Assembly (NCBI GenBank): GCA_013215275.1
Contig: JABSRF010000005.1
Span: 1 to 48,842, forward strand
Length of the DNA: 48,842 nucleotides
Source of the DNA: Oligoflexales bacterium
GTDB taxonomy: Bacteria > Bdellovibrionota_B > Oligoflexia > Oligoflexales > Bog-1112
Direction of reading: 5' to 3'
The notes below the pieces were generated by a model. The model did not search any database. It saw only the letters and a program-made list of their open reading frames with translations, and was not told the DNA's origin. Numbering within the stretch: position 1 is the first letter of the stretch; every line of letters starts with the position of its first letter. Position numbers and translations under genes: made by a program. This document shows, one piece after another, positions 1 to 11,383 of this stretch.

Positions 1-77
1 GGCATCCGTTTCTACCAAAATATAGCGTTCTGATCACACATGAATAGTGGGTAGAATATTTATTTGGAGTTACCTAA
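1..77. repeat. Left copy of a 77-base terminal inverted repeat
   Basis: The first 77 bases are the exact reverse complement of the last 77 bases of the window; the match stops at base 78 (A here, G in the other copy). This copy covers the last five codons and the stop of the serine hydrolase plus 59 bases beyond it. The exact length of 77 equals a common de Bruijn assembly k-mer, so it may be only the overlap marking a graph branch or a fold-back chimera. It could also be the edge of a longer real repeat lying outside the window. Confidence 0.9.
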
Positions 78-1136
78 ATACTCATCCATCAGAGAGAATG
101 CTTGCGAGCGAAACCTTGTAATCCAAGGGCTAATGCGAGCATGAATAATGCGGTTAGTAAGAAGTATTCCATAGTGGTAAGATTCAGGCTCCATCCAGAA
201 AGCTGTTCCCGTAAAACCTAAATGACCTATTGATAGTCCTTTTGCAAAACCTCTGGAGCTGTCACCACTCCCCTGGTGCCACCCCATTAAGCCGATCATA
301 GACTGATAAGTTTGATTGCGTAGATTTTGGTTTTCCTTCAGTAAGCATTTTCCCCAATTTGTTTTGGTTAAAGATGCCAAGAAGCTGCTTACATCCTCAA
401 TCGTTCCAAAAAGACCCGCATGCCCCATCACTCCATTGAGTACTGAAGCATTTTCGTCATGAACTTCACCGACTAATGATCTTCCTCGAACGGGGCAGAA
501 GCCAACGGGTATCGATTTTTGTCGTTCTATCTGTTCCGAGTTGTAGCTGAGGGTACTATTTGTCAAGCCCATTTCGGAAAGTAAGTTGCGAAAAAGCTTA
601 TCTAGAGTTTGTCCGTGCTTTTCTTCCAGACTCATACCTAGAACAATAAAGCCGATATCACTATACACGTATTTACCAGTTTGGAGTAAATTTCGAGCCA
701 AGTGGTTGATGCGAAAATATAGGCGCTCACGAGGCTCTAAGCCTTGGTAGCTCTCATCTAAGCATTCAGCCCATAGGCATTTCCAATCAGGTAATCCGCT
801 TCTATGTGACAGTAACTTTGCAATAGGTATTTCCAAAATCTTACTTGTAAAGCCCGAGGATGCCTTACCTAGCCACTCACCTAAGGTACTGGATAAATCC
901 CTACCTTCTTTTACCAGGCTCCAAAAGACCAAGGGTGTCGTCACAAGGGCCTTTGTTAAACTGGCGAGATCATAGCGATTAAGAGGGGTTTTACACAGAC
1001 TAAATTGTAGGTTGAAAGAGGGAGCTAGCAAATGACCACACTCGAGGTGACAATGGGTCAAGTGCTCTAATTCATAATGAGGAGCACAGAGCGACTCAAT
1101 AGACTTGAGGAAGGTGTCTTTAGCTTTGTGTTCCAA
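60..1136 (-). CDS. Serine hydrolase of the class C beta-lactamase / penicillin-binding-protein-like family
   Basis: 358 residues. The serine beta-lactamase fold motifs are visible: SxxK as S59-L-T-K62, a YxN-like Y158-S-D160, and H305-L-G in place of the KTG box. A VHDEN...GHAGLFGT stretch near 226-245 is typical of the AmpC-like/EstB-like esterase and D-aminopeptidase branch. There is no signal peptide, so a cytoplasmic esterase or muropeptide-processing role is more likely than antibiotic resistance; the substrate cannot be told from sequence. The start is TTG with GAGGA upstream. The gene follows gyrA by 37 bases on the same strand and may be co-transcribed. Its last five codons lie in the terminal inverted repeat, but the C-terminus looks natural. 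Confidence 0.8.
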   Translation of the reverse strand: MEHKAKDTFLKSIESLCAPHYELEHLTHCHLECGHLLAPSFNLQFSLCKTPLNRYDLASLTKALVTTPLVFWSLVKEGRDLSSTLGEWLGKASSGFTSKILEIPIAKLLSHRSGLPDWKCLWAECLDESYQGLEPRERLYFRINHLARNLLQTGKYVYSDIGFIVLGMSLEEKHGQTLDKLFRNLLSEMGLTNSTLSYNSEQIERQKSIPVGFCPVRGRSLVGEVHDENASVLNGVMGHAGLFGTIEDVSSFLASLTKTNWGKCLLKENQNLRNQTYQSMIGLMGWHQGSGDSSRGFAKGLSIGHLGFTGTAFWMEPESYHYGILLTNRIIHARISPWITRFRSQAFSLMDEYLGNSK

Positions 1137-1173
1137 GGCTCTTCCTCAATGAAAAGAACTTAACATGATACCC

Positions 1174-3672
1174 TTAAGCATCACCTTCGCCACCTTCAGT
1201 CGTCGAGCCTTCTCCTTCTTCTTCCTCTTCATCTTGCTCAAGAAAAGGCACACGTGACACACTAATCACTTTTTCATCACCTGTTACATTCATCAAACGC
1301 ACACCTTGGGTATGACGTCCAATGATGCCTATGTCGCTCACCTTGAAACGCATCAGCTTTCCTGCTGATGTCACAATCATCAAATCATCTGAGGTTGAAA
1401 CCTGACAAATACCAACGACGGGACCATTACGCTCAGTCACCTTAATGGTATAGATACCTTTACCACCACGGCTTTGTTGGCGATATTCGTCCAATGGAGT
1501 CCGTTTACCATAGCCGTTCTCACATACTGACAATACCGTCGAGTCTGGATCTGGTCTGAGGATTTCCATGCCAATGACAGCATCATCATCTTCGGAAAAC
1601 CTAACTCCTGTGACCCCTCTCGAAGCTCTTCCGACTTTTCGCACTTCTCCACCATTGAAACGAATGGCTTTTCCAAGCTTAGTCGCTATGAGCACATCCT
1701 CACCGTCCTTACCTAAAGCACAGCGAACAAGGGCATCACCCTCGTCAAGTTTAAGACCAATGATCCCATTTGTCCTAACATTAGAATATGCCATCAAGTC
1801 AGTTTTTTTGATATATCCAGTCTTTGTTACCGAATAAACAAAAGTATCTTCAGCAAATTCAGACACTGGTAAGACTGAAACCACTTTCTCTTCAGATTCA
1901 AGCTTAATCAGGTTAGCAAAGTGCTTACCTCTATTTCTCAATCCAGCTTCTGGTAGCTGATAGACCTTGAGGTTATAGACTCGGCCTTTACTTGTAAAAC
2001 AAAGCAGGGATTGATGGTTTGTGGTGGTGAAAATGTCGGTGACAAAATCATCCTCCTTCATGAGCATACCACTACGACCTTTTCCACCCCTCTTCTGAGC
2101 TGTAATTTCAGTGAGGACCGTTCGTTTGACGTAACCAGCATGAGTCATCGTTACCGTCACTTCTTCATCTGCTACCAGACTTTCCATGGTGAACTCATCA
2201 GCATCACTAATAAGTACCTTGGTTTTTCTTTCATCGGCAAATTTATCCTGAACCTCTTGAAGTTCTTCCATAATAATAGAGGTGACTCGCTCCGAAGTAT
2301 TTAAAATATCTTTTAAATCTTCGATCTCTTTCATAATCTCTTCGTATTCTTTTACAATTTTCTCGCGTTCTAGGCCTGTCAAGCGAGCTAAGCGCATATC
2401 TAAGATTGCTTTAGCTTGAATTTCAGACAGCTCAAACCGAGACATCAATTCGCTTTGAGCGGTTTGTGTATCCTTAGCCTTGCGAATCAAAGCAACCACA
2501 TCGTCAGCATTCTCGACAGCTGTTTTGAGGCCGATTAAGATATGGGCTCTTTCTTCAGCTTTTCTGAGCAAGTAGGCTGTTCTTCTGAGAACAACTTCGC
2601 GTCGATGCTGGTAAAACTCCTTAAGCAAATCCTTAAGATTGAGAAGTTTTGGAGTTCCACCGGACAAAGCAACCATATTGACACCGAAGTTACTTTGCAT
2701 CGGAGTCATTTTATAAAGGTTGTTGAGAATAATTTCGCCAGCTTCGCCCTTTTTGAGGTCAATGACCACTCTGATTTCATCTTTGGCAGACTCATCTCTT
2801 ATGTCGGAGATTCCCTCAATTTTCTTATTACGGACAAGATCTGCTATTTTTTCTATTAGCTTCGCTTTATTAACCTGAAAAGGTATCTCTGTGATGATAA
2901 TACGATCACGTCCACTACCTTTTCCAGATTCTTCGACATAAGCTTTAGCCCGCATAACCACGGTGCCGCGTCCAGTATGATAGGCCTCTTGGATTCCTTT
3001 GACCCCATGAATCTCTCCAGCAGTTGGAAAGTCAGGACCTTTGACAAACTCCATGAGCTCACGGATGGAGATCTCAGGATTTTCTATCAGGGCTCGTAAA
3101 CCTGCGAGGACTTCACCAAGGTTGTGAGGTGGGATGTTGGTAGCCATACCGACAGCAATCCCTGAGGCACCATTCACTAGAAGCTGTGGAACCCTTGAGG
3201 GTAAAACAGCTGGCTCTACATCCTTGTTGTCGTAGTTTGGAACAAAGTCGACGGTATCTTTTTCAAGATCCTCAAGGAGAAATTCACTAAACTCCTGCAT
3301 CCGAGATTCTGTATAACGCATCGCAGCAGCGCTATCTCCATCCACAGAGCCAAAGTTTCCCTGTCCATCTATGAGCATGTATCTCAAAGAGAAATTTTGA
3401 GCCATCCTAACAAGAGCATCGTAGACAGCAGTATCACCATGAGGGTGGTACTTACCAATCACATCACCAACGATACGTGCTGATTTGAGGTGCGGCCTAT
3501 TGTGATAGTTTTTGAGGCCATGCATCGCATATAGGATACGACGATGCACAGGCTTCAATCCATCGCGAACATCTGGGAGGGCCCTAGAGACTATTACACT
3601 CATGGAATAGTCTAAGAAGGAGGATTTTATTTCTTGTTCGATATTGATCGGTAAAACATTATTTTGGGTCAT
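1174..3672 (-). CDS. gyrA: DNA gyrase subunit A
   Basis: Breakage-reunion subunit of gyrase (A2B2), which introduces negative supercoils with ATP. 832 residues, a normal length. The quinolone-determining region reads [10 protein letters not shown], with Thr81 at the E. coli Ser83 position and Asp85 at the Asp87 position. Tyr120 in AMRYTE is the catalytic DNA-linking residue. A GyrA box (QKRGGKG) in the C-terminal half marks it as gyrase rather than topoisomerase IV ParC, and beta-pinwheel repeats follow. The tail is strongly acidic (a run of D/E and G near 810-832), as in some proteobacterial GyrA. It lies 40 bases downstream of gyrB on the same strand. Confidence 0.97.
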   Translation of the reverse strand: MTQNNVLPINIEQEIKSSFLDYSMSVIVSRALPDVRDGLKPVHRRILYAMHGLKNYHNRPHLKSARIVGDVIGKYHPHGDTAVYDALVRMAQNFSLRYMLIDGQGNFGSVDGDSAAAMRYTESRMQEFSEFLLEDLEKDTVDFVPNYDNKDVEPAVLPSRVPQLLVNGASGIAVGMATNIPPHNLGEVLAGLRALIENPEISIRELMEFVKGPDFPTAGEIHGVKGIQEAYHTGRGTVVMRAKAYVEESGKGSGRDRIIITEIPFQVNKAKLIEKIADLVRNKKIEGISDIRDESAKDEIRVVIDLKKGEAGEIILNNLYKMTPMQSNFGVNMVALSGGTPKLLNLKDLLKEFYQHRREVVLRRTAYLLRKAEERAHILIGLKTAVENADDVVALIRKAKDTQTAQSELMSRFELSEIQAKAILDMRLARLTGLEREKIVKEYEEIMKEIEDLKDILNTSERVTSIIMEELQEVQDKFADERKTKVLISDADEFTMESLVADEEVTVTMTHAGYVKRTVLTEITAQKRGGKGRSGMLMKEDDFVTDIFTTTNHQSLLCFTSKGRVYNLKVYQLPEAGLRNRGKHFANLIKLESEEKVVSVLPVSEFAEDTFVYSVTKTGYIKKTDLMAYSNVRTNGIIGLKLDEGDALVRCALGKDGEDVLIATKLGKAIRFNGGEVRKVGRASRGVTGVRFSEDDDAVIGMEILRPDPDSTVLSVCENGYGKRTPLDEYRQQSRGGKGIYTIKVTERNGPVVGICQVSTSDDLMIVTSAGKLMRFKVSDIGIIGRHTQGVRLMNVTGDEKVISVSRVPFLEQDEEEEEGEGSTTEGGEGDA

Positions 3673-3712
3673 CTCTTTTTATCCTTAAACCTTTCCAAAA
3701 GTCGATCACAGA

Positions 3713-6238
<2,526 letters not shown>

Positions 6239-6281
6239 CTAAATCGTCTGAGTTGATTGTTATAGACCAAAAAGCAAGTGC

Positions 6282-7406
6282 CTATTCACTTTCGCGAATA
6301 GGTACCAAGATATGCCTGGACAAACAGTCTTTAGGCTCTTTTGCAGGTACCAAAACAACAGGATCTTCATGGTTCTTAAACTGTATTTGCAGCTCATCGC
6401 TGCTGGTCGTTACAAATACATCAGAAAGATACTTGCCATTGATAGCCAAGCTACACTCAGGGCCTTGGTAGTTAGCAAGCTCAATCTTTTCGCGGCCCTC
6501 AGAGCTACCCAAGTTCTTTGAACTCAATGTTAAGGCTTCTGTTGAGAAATGCATTTGTAGAGCCTTTGTCTTTCCTGCCGCCAACAATACTCTTTTAGCA
6601 ACGCTCTGAAGCATAGGTCTGGAGACTTCTAAGCGAGCAGGTTGTTCTTTTGGAACCACTCCCTGATAGTTTGGATATTTTACCGCAGATAAGAGGATAA
6701 AGATGCGATAACCTTCGACCTCTGCGCATAAAGTGGTCTGGTCGTCGGAAATTGATAACTTTATCTCTTCAAATCCTTCATGACACATTCTCAAGAGCTC
6801 ATTTAAGGCTCTTTTAGAGATCGAGACCCCTTCAGGCAAAAATCCCTTTGGCATAGGAAACGATACATCACAATAGGACAGGCGGAATCCGTCAGTTCCT
6901 ACTAGGCGCACAGTTCCTTCACCAATTCGGTGAAGATAGCCCACAGCGCCATAGCTCCGAGCAGACTCTTGAGCCACGCAAAACTGAACCTGCTCAATCA
7001 TATATGATATTTTGTTGCTTGGCGAAAGGGCTACATTGCTAGAAGAAGCGAATTTAGGTGCTTCCATCCAGTTTAAGTCTTCTTTCAAGGGAAGCTTAAT
7101 CGTAAACTCACCTTTTTGTCCTGCTGTCACTGTTAGCCATGAATCATCAGACTGTAAACAGACCGCTCCTTGAGGAAGTTCTTTGACCACGTCGGCAAAA
7201 AACTTCGCAGGTATGAATACGGTACCCTGCTGTTCGACATTGCAATCTAAGTCGCAGTATATGGCGAGAACTTTATCTGCTGCCATAATTCGCAACTTTT
7301 TCTGAACAGCCTTCAAACCTATATGTCCTAAGTTCTTTTCAGCAACAGCTCCTTGGACACGGCTAATTGCCAAAGCTAGATCATTCTTAGGAATGTGAAC
7401 GAGCAT
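6282..7406 (-). CDS. dnaN: DNA polymerase III beta subunit (sliding clamp)
   Basis: Ring-shaped processivity clamp loaded at replication forks. About 374 residues, the normal length for three repeated clamp domains; the C-terminus ends with a typical ...PVRE tail region. I chose the second of two nearby ATGs (7406). An AAGGAAGG ribosome site sits about nine bases before it, whereas the ATG at 7415 directly abuts that site. It lies downstream of dnaA across the putative origin, in the classical dnaA-dnaN-gyrB-gyrA order but without recF. Confidence 0.95.
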   Translation of the reverse strand: MLVHIPKNDLALAISRVQGAVAEKNLGHIGLKAVQKKLRIMAADKVLAIYCDLDCNVEQQGTVFIPAKFFADVVKELPQGAVCLQSDDSWLTVTAGQKGEFTIKLPLKEDLNWMEAPKFASSSNVALSPSNKISYMIEQVQFCVAQESARSYGAVGYLHRIGEGTVRLVGTDGFRLSYCDVSFPMPKGFLPEGVSISKRALNELLRMCHEGFEEIKLSISDDQTTLCAEVEGYRIFILLSAVKYPNYQGVVPKEQPARLEVSRPMLQSVAKRVLLAAGKTKALQMHFSTEALTLSSKNLGSSEGREKIELANYQGPECSLAINGKYLSDVFVTTSSDELQIQFKNHEDPVVLVPAKEPKDCLSRHILVPIRESE

Positions 7407-7415
7407 ATTAATCAT

Positions 7416-7726
7416 CCTTCCTTAGCATCTTTCAGTTCCTTACTTTTGTATTAAATATATGTATTTATACACAGTAGTAGATATAGGGCCTCCCTGATTT
7501 TGGGGAAAACTTTTTAAAACACTAAAATTAAAGAACAAAAACCCTGTATTGCTTGTGGAAAAGCATGTGGATAAGGTGAGGATTAAATGTGGGACAAATT
7601 GTGGATAACTTGGCGGTATCAGTTTGTACACACATTATCCACAAGTTTTTCACAGGTTTATCCACAGTCATTCCTTCTCTACAGAGTAAAAGTTTTCCTC
7701 AGTTCATCCACAGGGAGCAAGCGGAG
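7416..7726. other. Putative replication origin (oriC) in the dnaN-dnaA gap
   Basis: This 311-base gap has no plausible gene. It contains four perfect DnaA boxes (TTATCCACA or complement) at 7566-7574, 7600-7608, 7635-7643 and 7658-7666. One-mismatch boxes lie at 7554-7562 and 7704-7712. Going left there is a GC block (7487-7494), a DnaA-trio-like TAG-TAG-ATA-TAG at 7475-7486 and an AT-rich stretch at 7441-7470. The order box, GC block, trio, AT-rich unwinding segment, and its orientation, match the basal unwinding system described in Bacillus subtilis. The assignment as oriC is inference from this architecture and the dnaA/dnaN neighbours. Confidence 0.85.
7475..7486. promoter_or_regulatory. 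DnaA-trio-like element
   Basis: Four consecutive triplets (TAG, TAG, ATA, TAG) lie between an AT-rich tract and a short GC-rich block, with the DnaA boxes beyond. DnaA trios guide DnaA filament growth onto single-stranded DNA during origin melting. The nearest candidate box on the far side of the GC block is weak (two mismatches near 7501-7509), so this is suggestive only. Confidence 0.5.
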
Positions 7727-9238
7727 CTATTGGCTCTGCTCGAGCATTCTGTCTAAAGCCTCTATATGAGCCTTTAAGTCTAAGTCTTTGTTTTTCTCAG
7801 CTGAAATCTTTTTAACAGCATGCATCACGGTGGTGTGGTCTTTACCGCCAAACTTACCCCCAATATCTGGGTATGATGCCTGAGTGTGTTTGCGGGCTAA
7901 ATACATTGCAATTTGACGGGGGAGAGTCAAGATTCTTTGACGCTTTTTAGACTTGAGATCAGAGACCCTCAGCTTAAAATGATCAGCGACGGCTTTTTGT
8001 ACCGTTTCAATTTCTAATTGTTTAGGAGCCTGGCCTAAGAGGCTATGAAAGGTTTCCATCGCTATGGCTTTGTCCAGAGGCCTCCCCTGTAGAGCTGCAA
8101 ATGCTGCAATTCGATGCAGGGCACCCTCCAGCTCTCTGACATTTCGCTTTGCATGAGTCGCGATGTACTCAGCCACCTCTGGGCTGACATGCACTTTCAA
8201 TTTTTCAGCTTTGTTCATCAGAATTGCAATGCGATGCTCAACATCTGGCGGCTGAATATCTGCAATTAAGCCCCATTGGAAGCGGTTACGAAGCCGCTCT
8301 TCAATATCAGGAATATCCTGCGGGAATAGATCGGAAGTGATAATAATCTGCTTCTTGGCTTCGTATAAGGTGTTGAAAGTATGAAAAAACTCTTCTTGAG
8401 TAGCTGCTTTGTTTCCAGAAATAAACTGGATGTCATCCATCATGAAAAGGTCACAATGGCGGTATTTTTGTCGAAAGTCCCACATTTTGTTGTGCCTGAT
8501 GCAGTAAATCATCTCGTTCATGAAACGTTCACTACTAATGTAGGTGACCACCAAATCTGGAAACAATTTCCTAACCTGGTTTCCCACAGCATGAAGTAAG
8601 TGGGTTTTCCCTAAACCAGTGGAGCCATATAGGAAAAGTGGGTTGTAATTAACGCCTGGGTTGTCGCCGACGTTCAAGCAGCTAGCTAGGGCAAACTGAT
8701 TGCTAGGGCCCCTGACAAAGCTATCAAAGGTATAGTTTGGATTTAACCGCGCGTTTTTTGCAAGTGAGCTTGAAAAGAGCGGGGGAGCCTCCCCACTGCT
8801 GCTCTCATTGACTTCAATCTCGGGATGGGACTCTGCTGCTGGTGAAGCGTTGGCACTATCTCTGGAGCTTTGTAAGTCAGCAAATTGGAAAGACGTTTCT
8901 TTGTTTCCCGAGACCAAGGAGCTTTCTAGGTCCACTCTGATGGTCAAATGCTCAAGTCCTAAACGTCCCTTGCATTCTTCGATTTTGCTTAAATATTCGT
9001 TGCGTAAACCCTGATAGCACACTAAATCCTGGGTGTATAAAGTGATCTCGTTAGCTCCTGATGGAGTGCATTTAATTGGTCTTATCCAATTAGAATAAGT
9101 ATCCTCATCAAGTGAGGATTCGAGCTCCAGCTGGATCAACTTCCATTCGTCAGAGTTCGCGGAATCCGTATCAAGAAGCGAAGGCGGGATCTCCAAATGG
9201 TGTGGATTCGGGTTTTCCGGCGGAAAGAGTGTTTTCAT
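7727..9238 (-). CDS. dnaA: Chromosomal replication initiator DnaA
   Basis: AAA+ ATPase that binds DnaA boxes and melts the origin. 503 residues. Domain I is at about 30-110. A low-complexity Ser/Glu-rich domain II linker runs at about 110-165. The AAA+ core has Walker A GSTGLGKT (205-212), Walker B LFMMDDIQF and sensor/arginine-finger regions. The C-terminal domain IV carries the DnaA signature GKDHTTVMHAVKKI. ATG start with only a weak ribosome site. DnaA boxes occur on both sides of the gene, so autoregulation is likely. Confidence 0.97.
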   Translation of the reverse strand: MKTLFPPENPNPHHLEIPPSLLDTDSANSDEWKLIQLELESSLDEDTYSNWIRPIKCTPSGANEITLYTQDLVCYQGLRNEYLSKIEECKGRLGLEHLTIRVDLESSLVSGNKETSFQFADLQSSRDSANASPAAESHPEIEVNESSSGEAPPLFSSSLAKNARLNPNYTFDSFVRGPSNQFALASCLNVGDNPGVNYNPLFLYGSTGLGKTHLLHAVGNQVRKLFPDLVVTYISSERFMNEMIYCIRHNKMWDFRQKYRHCDLFMMDDIQFISGNKAATQEEFFHTFNTLYEAKKQIIITSDLFPQDIPDIEERLRNRFQWGLIADIQPPDVEHRIAILMNKAEKLKVHVSPEVAEYIATHAKRNVRELEGALHRIAAFAALQGRPLDKAIAMETFHSLLGQAPKQLEIETVQKAVADHFKLRVSDLKSKKRQRILTLPRQIAMYLARKHTQASYPDIGGKFGGKDHTTVMHAVKKISAEKNKDLDLKAHIEALDRMLEQSQ

Positions 9239-9425
9239 TTTATGCTCAATCTGTTTTTAACAGTCGTTTTGGTCGTTTGAAGTTTGAGGTCTTTTATTAC
9301 ACCAGGGACTCCGTGAGGTAGTGAAAATTATCACAAGGGTAAAGATGGTAGCAAGACTAAATCGTACTTTATATTTTAAGTGATTACAATTAGTTATCTA
9401 AAGATTCCGCTATTGTTGTGCGGGC

Positions 9426-9454
9426 TTATCCACAGGATGTTTACTTGTGGATTA
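9426..9454. promoter_or_regulatory. DnaA boxes upstream of dnaA
   Basis: A perfect box TTATCCACA lies at 9426-9434, and an opposite-strand one-mismatch box (TGTGGATTA) at 9446-9454. They fall in the 244-base gap between dnaA (minus) and the ATP synthase accessory gene (plus). They could regulate dnaA, form one arm of a bipartite origin, or both. The AT-rich sequence at about 9360-9410 lies between them and dnaA. Confidence 0.7.
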
Positions 9455-9482
9455 TTTAATCTCAGAATGAGGGCGGTAAAAA

Positions 9483-9752
9483 ATGAACTCCGGTACAAAA
9501 GCCCTAGGCGTTGTGGTGGCGATTAATACACAGGTTGCAGCCTTGATAACCGCGGCCTTTTTACTTGAGGACTACCTCAATGAAGCTTTTCCGCTGGATT
9601 TTTCATGGAGAAAGGTTTTAATGCCAATAGCCCTTTTAGGGATTGTTCATGGCTACTACATCATGTTGCGTTACCTGTTTCGCATGGAGAAGGAAAGGGC
9701 ACGCAAGTTAAAGGAAGAACAGAATCCGGGGCAGGAGTCTAACAAGAAATAG
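9483..9752 (+). CDS. AtpZ/AtpI-family ATP synthase accessory membrane protein
   Basis: 89 residues with two hydrophobic segments (about 8-30 and 45-66) and a lysine/glutamate-rich cytoplasmic tail. This is the small two-helix form usual at the head of ATP synthase operons (AtpZ/AtpI family). Members are thought to help c-ring assembly or Mg2+ supply; that role is family knowledge, not visible here. ATG start just after a GGGCGG-like site. It is followed by a second small membrane gene and then atpB. The fold and position are convincing, the exact subfamily less so. Confidence 0.7.
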   Translation: MNSGTKALGVVVAINTQVAALITAAFLLEDYLNEAFPLDFSWRKVLMPIALLGIVHGYYIMLRYLFRMEKERARKLKEEQNPGQESNKK

Positions 9753-9798
9753 TTTTCAGCACTTATTTGCATACGCTTTTTCGAAAAGGAGCTTTGTA

Positions 9799-10110
9799 AT
9801 GTTAGGTGAAGTATCTAGTTTCGGAATAGGGGCCTTAGTATTTATGATCGACGCCTTTATCTTAGCCTTACTAGTAGCGTCTATGCTCGGACAACCGTTG
9901 GGTCTTAAAAGTAGTGGGCTTGCATCGTTGCTGATTGGTGGGTTAGTTATTTGTAAGACGTTTTTTTTGTTAACCAGTCTCTTTATTTGCTTTAAGGTAG
10001 TGCATGTTTCTCCACTTCCCTTTGTTTTGGGTTCTGCCCTAAGTCTGGTTGCCTTTGTGGGGTTCATGTATGTGGTTCAAAACAAGCAAGGTTTGTCAGC
10101 AAAGAACTAA
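9799..10110 (+). CDS. Small three-helix membrane protein, ATP synthase subunit I-like
   Basis: 103 residues with about three transmembrane segments (roughly 8-30, 40-62, 70-95) and a short polar C-terminus. ATG start with AAAGGAG ten bases upstream. The place between the AtpZ-like gene and atpB, and the hydrophobic pattern, fit ATP synthase protein I (AtpI), which assists assembly of the c-ring. No strictly diagnostic motif is visible, so the name rests mostly on context. Confidence 0.6.
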   Translation: MLGEVSSFGIGALVFMIDAFILALLVASMLGQPLGLKSSGLASLLIGGLVICKTFFLLTSLFICFKVVHVSPLPFVLGSALSLVAFVGFMYVVQNKQGLSAKN

Positions 10111-10220
10111 ATAAATTCACCGTTCAATTGAGCATTATCAATAATATATCCTGTTCTTTGTTGTTCTACTGGGTTAAATAAATGGTCTGGTGAACCTTGT
10201 ACGCGTGAGAGGGTAAAAGG

Positions 10221-11000
10221 GTGAAATTTAATTCGAGCAATTTAAAAAAGGTGTTTTTGGGGTGTTGTTTTAGCAGCAGTGCTTTTGCAGCTGATGGAAT
10301 CCCTCATTTTATCAATTACTATAGCCTTATCGCTGATGGGATTGGCTTAGCCAAAGAGCACACCGCTATTTTGGGAAGCCTTTTAACCCTCGGTCTCGTT
10401 GTCGTCATCGGACTATTATTTAAGAGTTCTGTAGAAAAATCTATGGATGATGTCAGTCCTTCTGCGAAAATTTCAATGAGAAGTTTTGTCGAAATGGCCT
10501 TGGATTTCCTTTACAGTCTGACAAAAGAGCATTGTGGACAAGGCTACCGAAAGTTTTTGCCACTAATGGCAGGTTTATTTCTATTCATTCTGATCAGTAA
10601 TTTAAGTGGATTAATTCCAGGTTTGCCTCCCACTACCGAAAATTTGAATACGAACCTGGCGATGGGTATGATTGTATTTCTTTGCTACAACTATGCAGGA
10701 ATCAAAGAGCATGGGGCTTCTTATATCAAGCAGTTTACCGGCCCGTTCCTTGTGCTTGCCCTCCTGTTCATTCCTATCGAGCTTATCAGTCACTCGGTCC
10801 GGCCTCTGTCACTGGCATTTAGGTTGCTTGCAAATATTTTCTGCGATCACCTTTTGCTGGGAGTTTTCAGTGGTATCGTGCCCCTTGTGATCCCAACTTT
10901 GTTACTGTTTTTCGGCTTATTGGTTTCTTTCGTGCAAAGTTTCGTTTTTGTGCTGTTAACAGGGATTTATGTAAATATGGCGATTTCGCATGATCATTAA
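10221..11000 (+). CDS. atpB: ATP synthase Fo subunit a
   Basis: Stator channel subunit that carries ions to and from the c-ring. 259 residues with five to six membrane helices. Arg201 in LAFRLLANI is the essential helix arginine (E. coli Arg210); PLSLAFRLLAN is the family signature. The N-terminus (about 9-25, ending AFA-AD) looks like a cleavable signal peptide, a feature also seen on subunit c here. The start is GTG after GAGGGTAAAAGG. It is followed by atpE after 26 bases. Confidence 0.95.
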   Translation: MKFNSSNLKKVFLGCCFSSSAFAADGIPHFINYYSLIADGIGLAKEHTAILGSLLTLGLVVVIGLLFKSSVEKSMDDVSPSAKISMRSFVEMALDFLYSLTKEHCGQGYRKFLPLMAGLFLFILISNLSGLIPGLPPTTENLNTNLAMGMIVFLCYNYAGIKEHGASYIKQFTGPFLVLALLFIPIELISHSVRPLSLAFRLLANIFCDHLLLGVFSGIVPLVIPTLLLFFGLLVSFVQSFVFVLLTGIYVNMAISHDH

Positions 11001-11026
11001 GCGTTGAAAATAAATGAGGTAAGAAA

Positions 11027-11332
11027 ATGAAAAAGTCTGTAGGTAAGTGGATTTTATTTGGTTTAGGGCTAGCCTTCTCAAGCTTCGCATTCGGTGAAAC
11101 AGGCGAAGCTGTCGGTAAAAACTGGGCGCCAATTGCCGCTGCTATTGCAATTGGTATGGGTGCTTTCGGTGCTGCTTCAGGCCAGGGTAAGGCTGCAAGT
11201 GCAGCACTTGAAGGTGTTGCAAGAAACCCAGGCTCTCGTGGTGAGGTTTTCACTCCGCTTATCCTTTCCTTAGTATTTATGGAGCTTCAGGCTCTTCTCT
11301 GCTTTGTTATTGCCTTCATGGTAATGGGATAA
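11027..11332 (+). CDS. atpE: ATP synthase Fo subunit c with signal peptide
   Basis: Rotor ring subunit. 101 residues: an N-terminal signal-like segment (about 1-23, ending AFG-ETG), helix 1 rich in Gly/Ala (34-60), the polar loop R66-N-P68, and helix 2 with the ion-binding carboxylate Glu86 (FMELQ). A Gln at 53 in the helix 1 GQG motif is also found in sodium-binding rings. However, the Ser/Thr that should follow the carboxylate is Leu-Gln here, which argues for protons. ATG start with a GAGGTAAG site. A strong terminator follows. Confidence 0.95.
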   Translation: MKKSVGKWILFGLGLAFSSFAFGETGEAVGKNWAPIAAAIAIGMGAFGAASGQGKAASAALEGVARNPGSRGEVFTPLILSLVFMELQALLCFVIAFMVMG

Positions 11333-11341
11333 GCATCAAAT

Positions 11342-11373
11342 GGTGCGTTATAGACGCACCTCCCTCCTTTTTT
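11342..11373 (+). terminator. Intrinsic terminator after atpE
   Basis: A seven-base-pair stem (GGTGCGT at 11342-11348 with ACGCACC at 11354-11360), a five-base loop, then a pyrimidine stretch ending in six T's. It ends the atpB-atpE transcript and separates it from the F1/stator cluster. Confidence 0.85.
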
Positions 11374-11383
11374 CTTAATAAAA

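Noticed and set aside
3481-3672. Thr at the quinolone-determining position 83 of GyrA
   Set aside because: Thr is the natural residue in many Gram-negatives; no evidence of acquired resistance.
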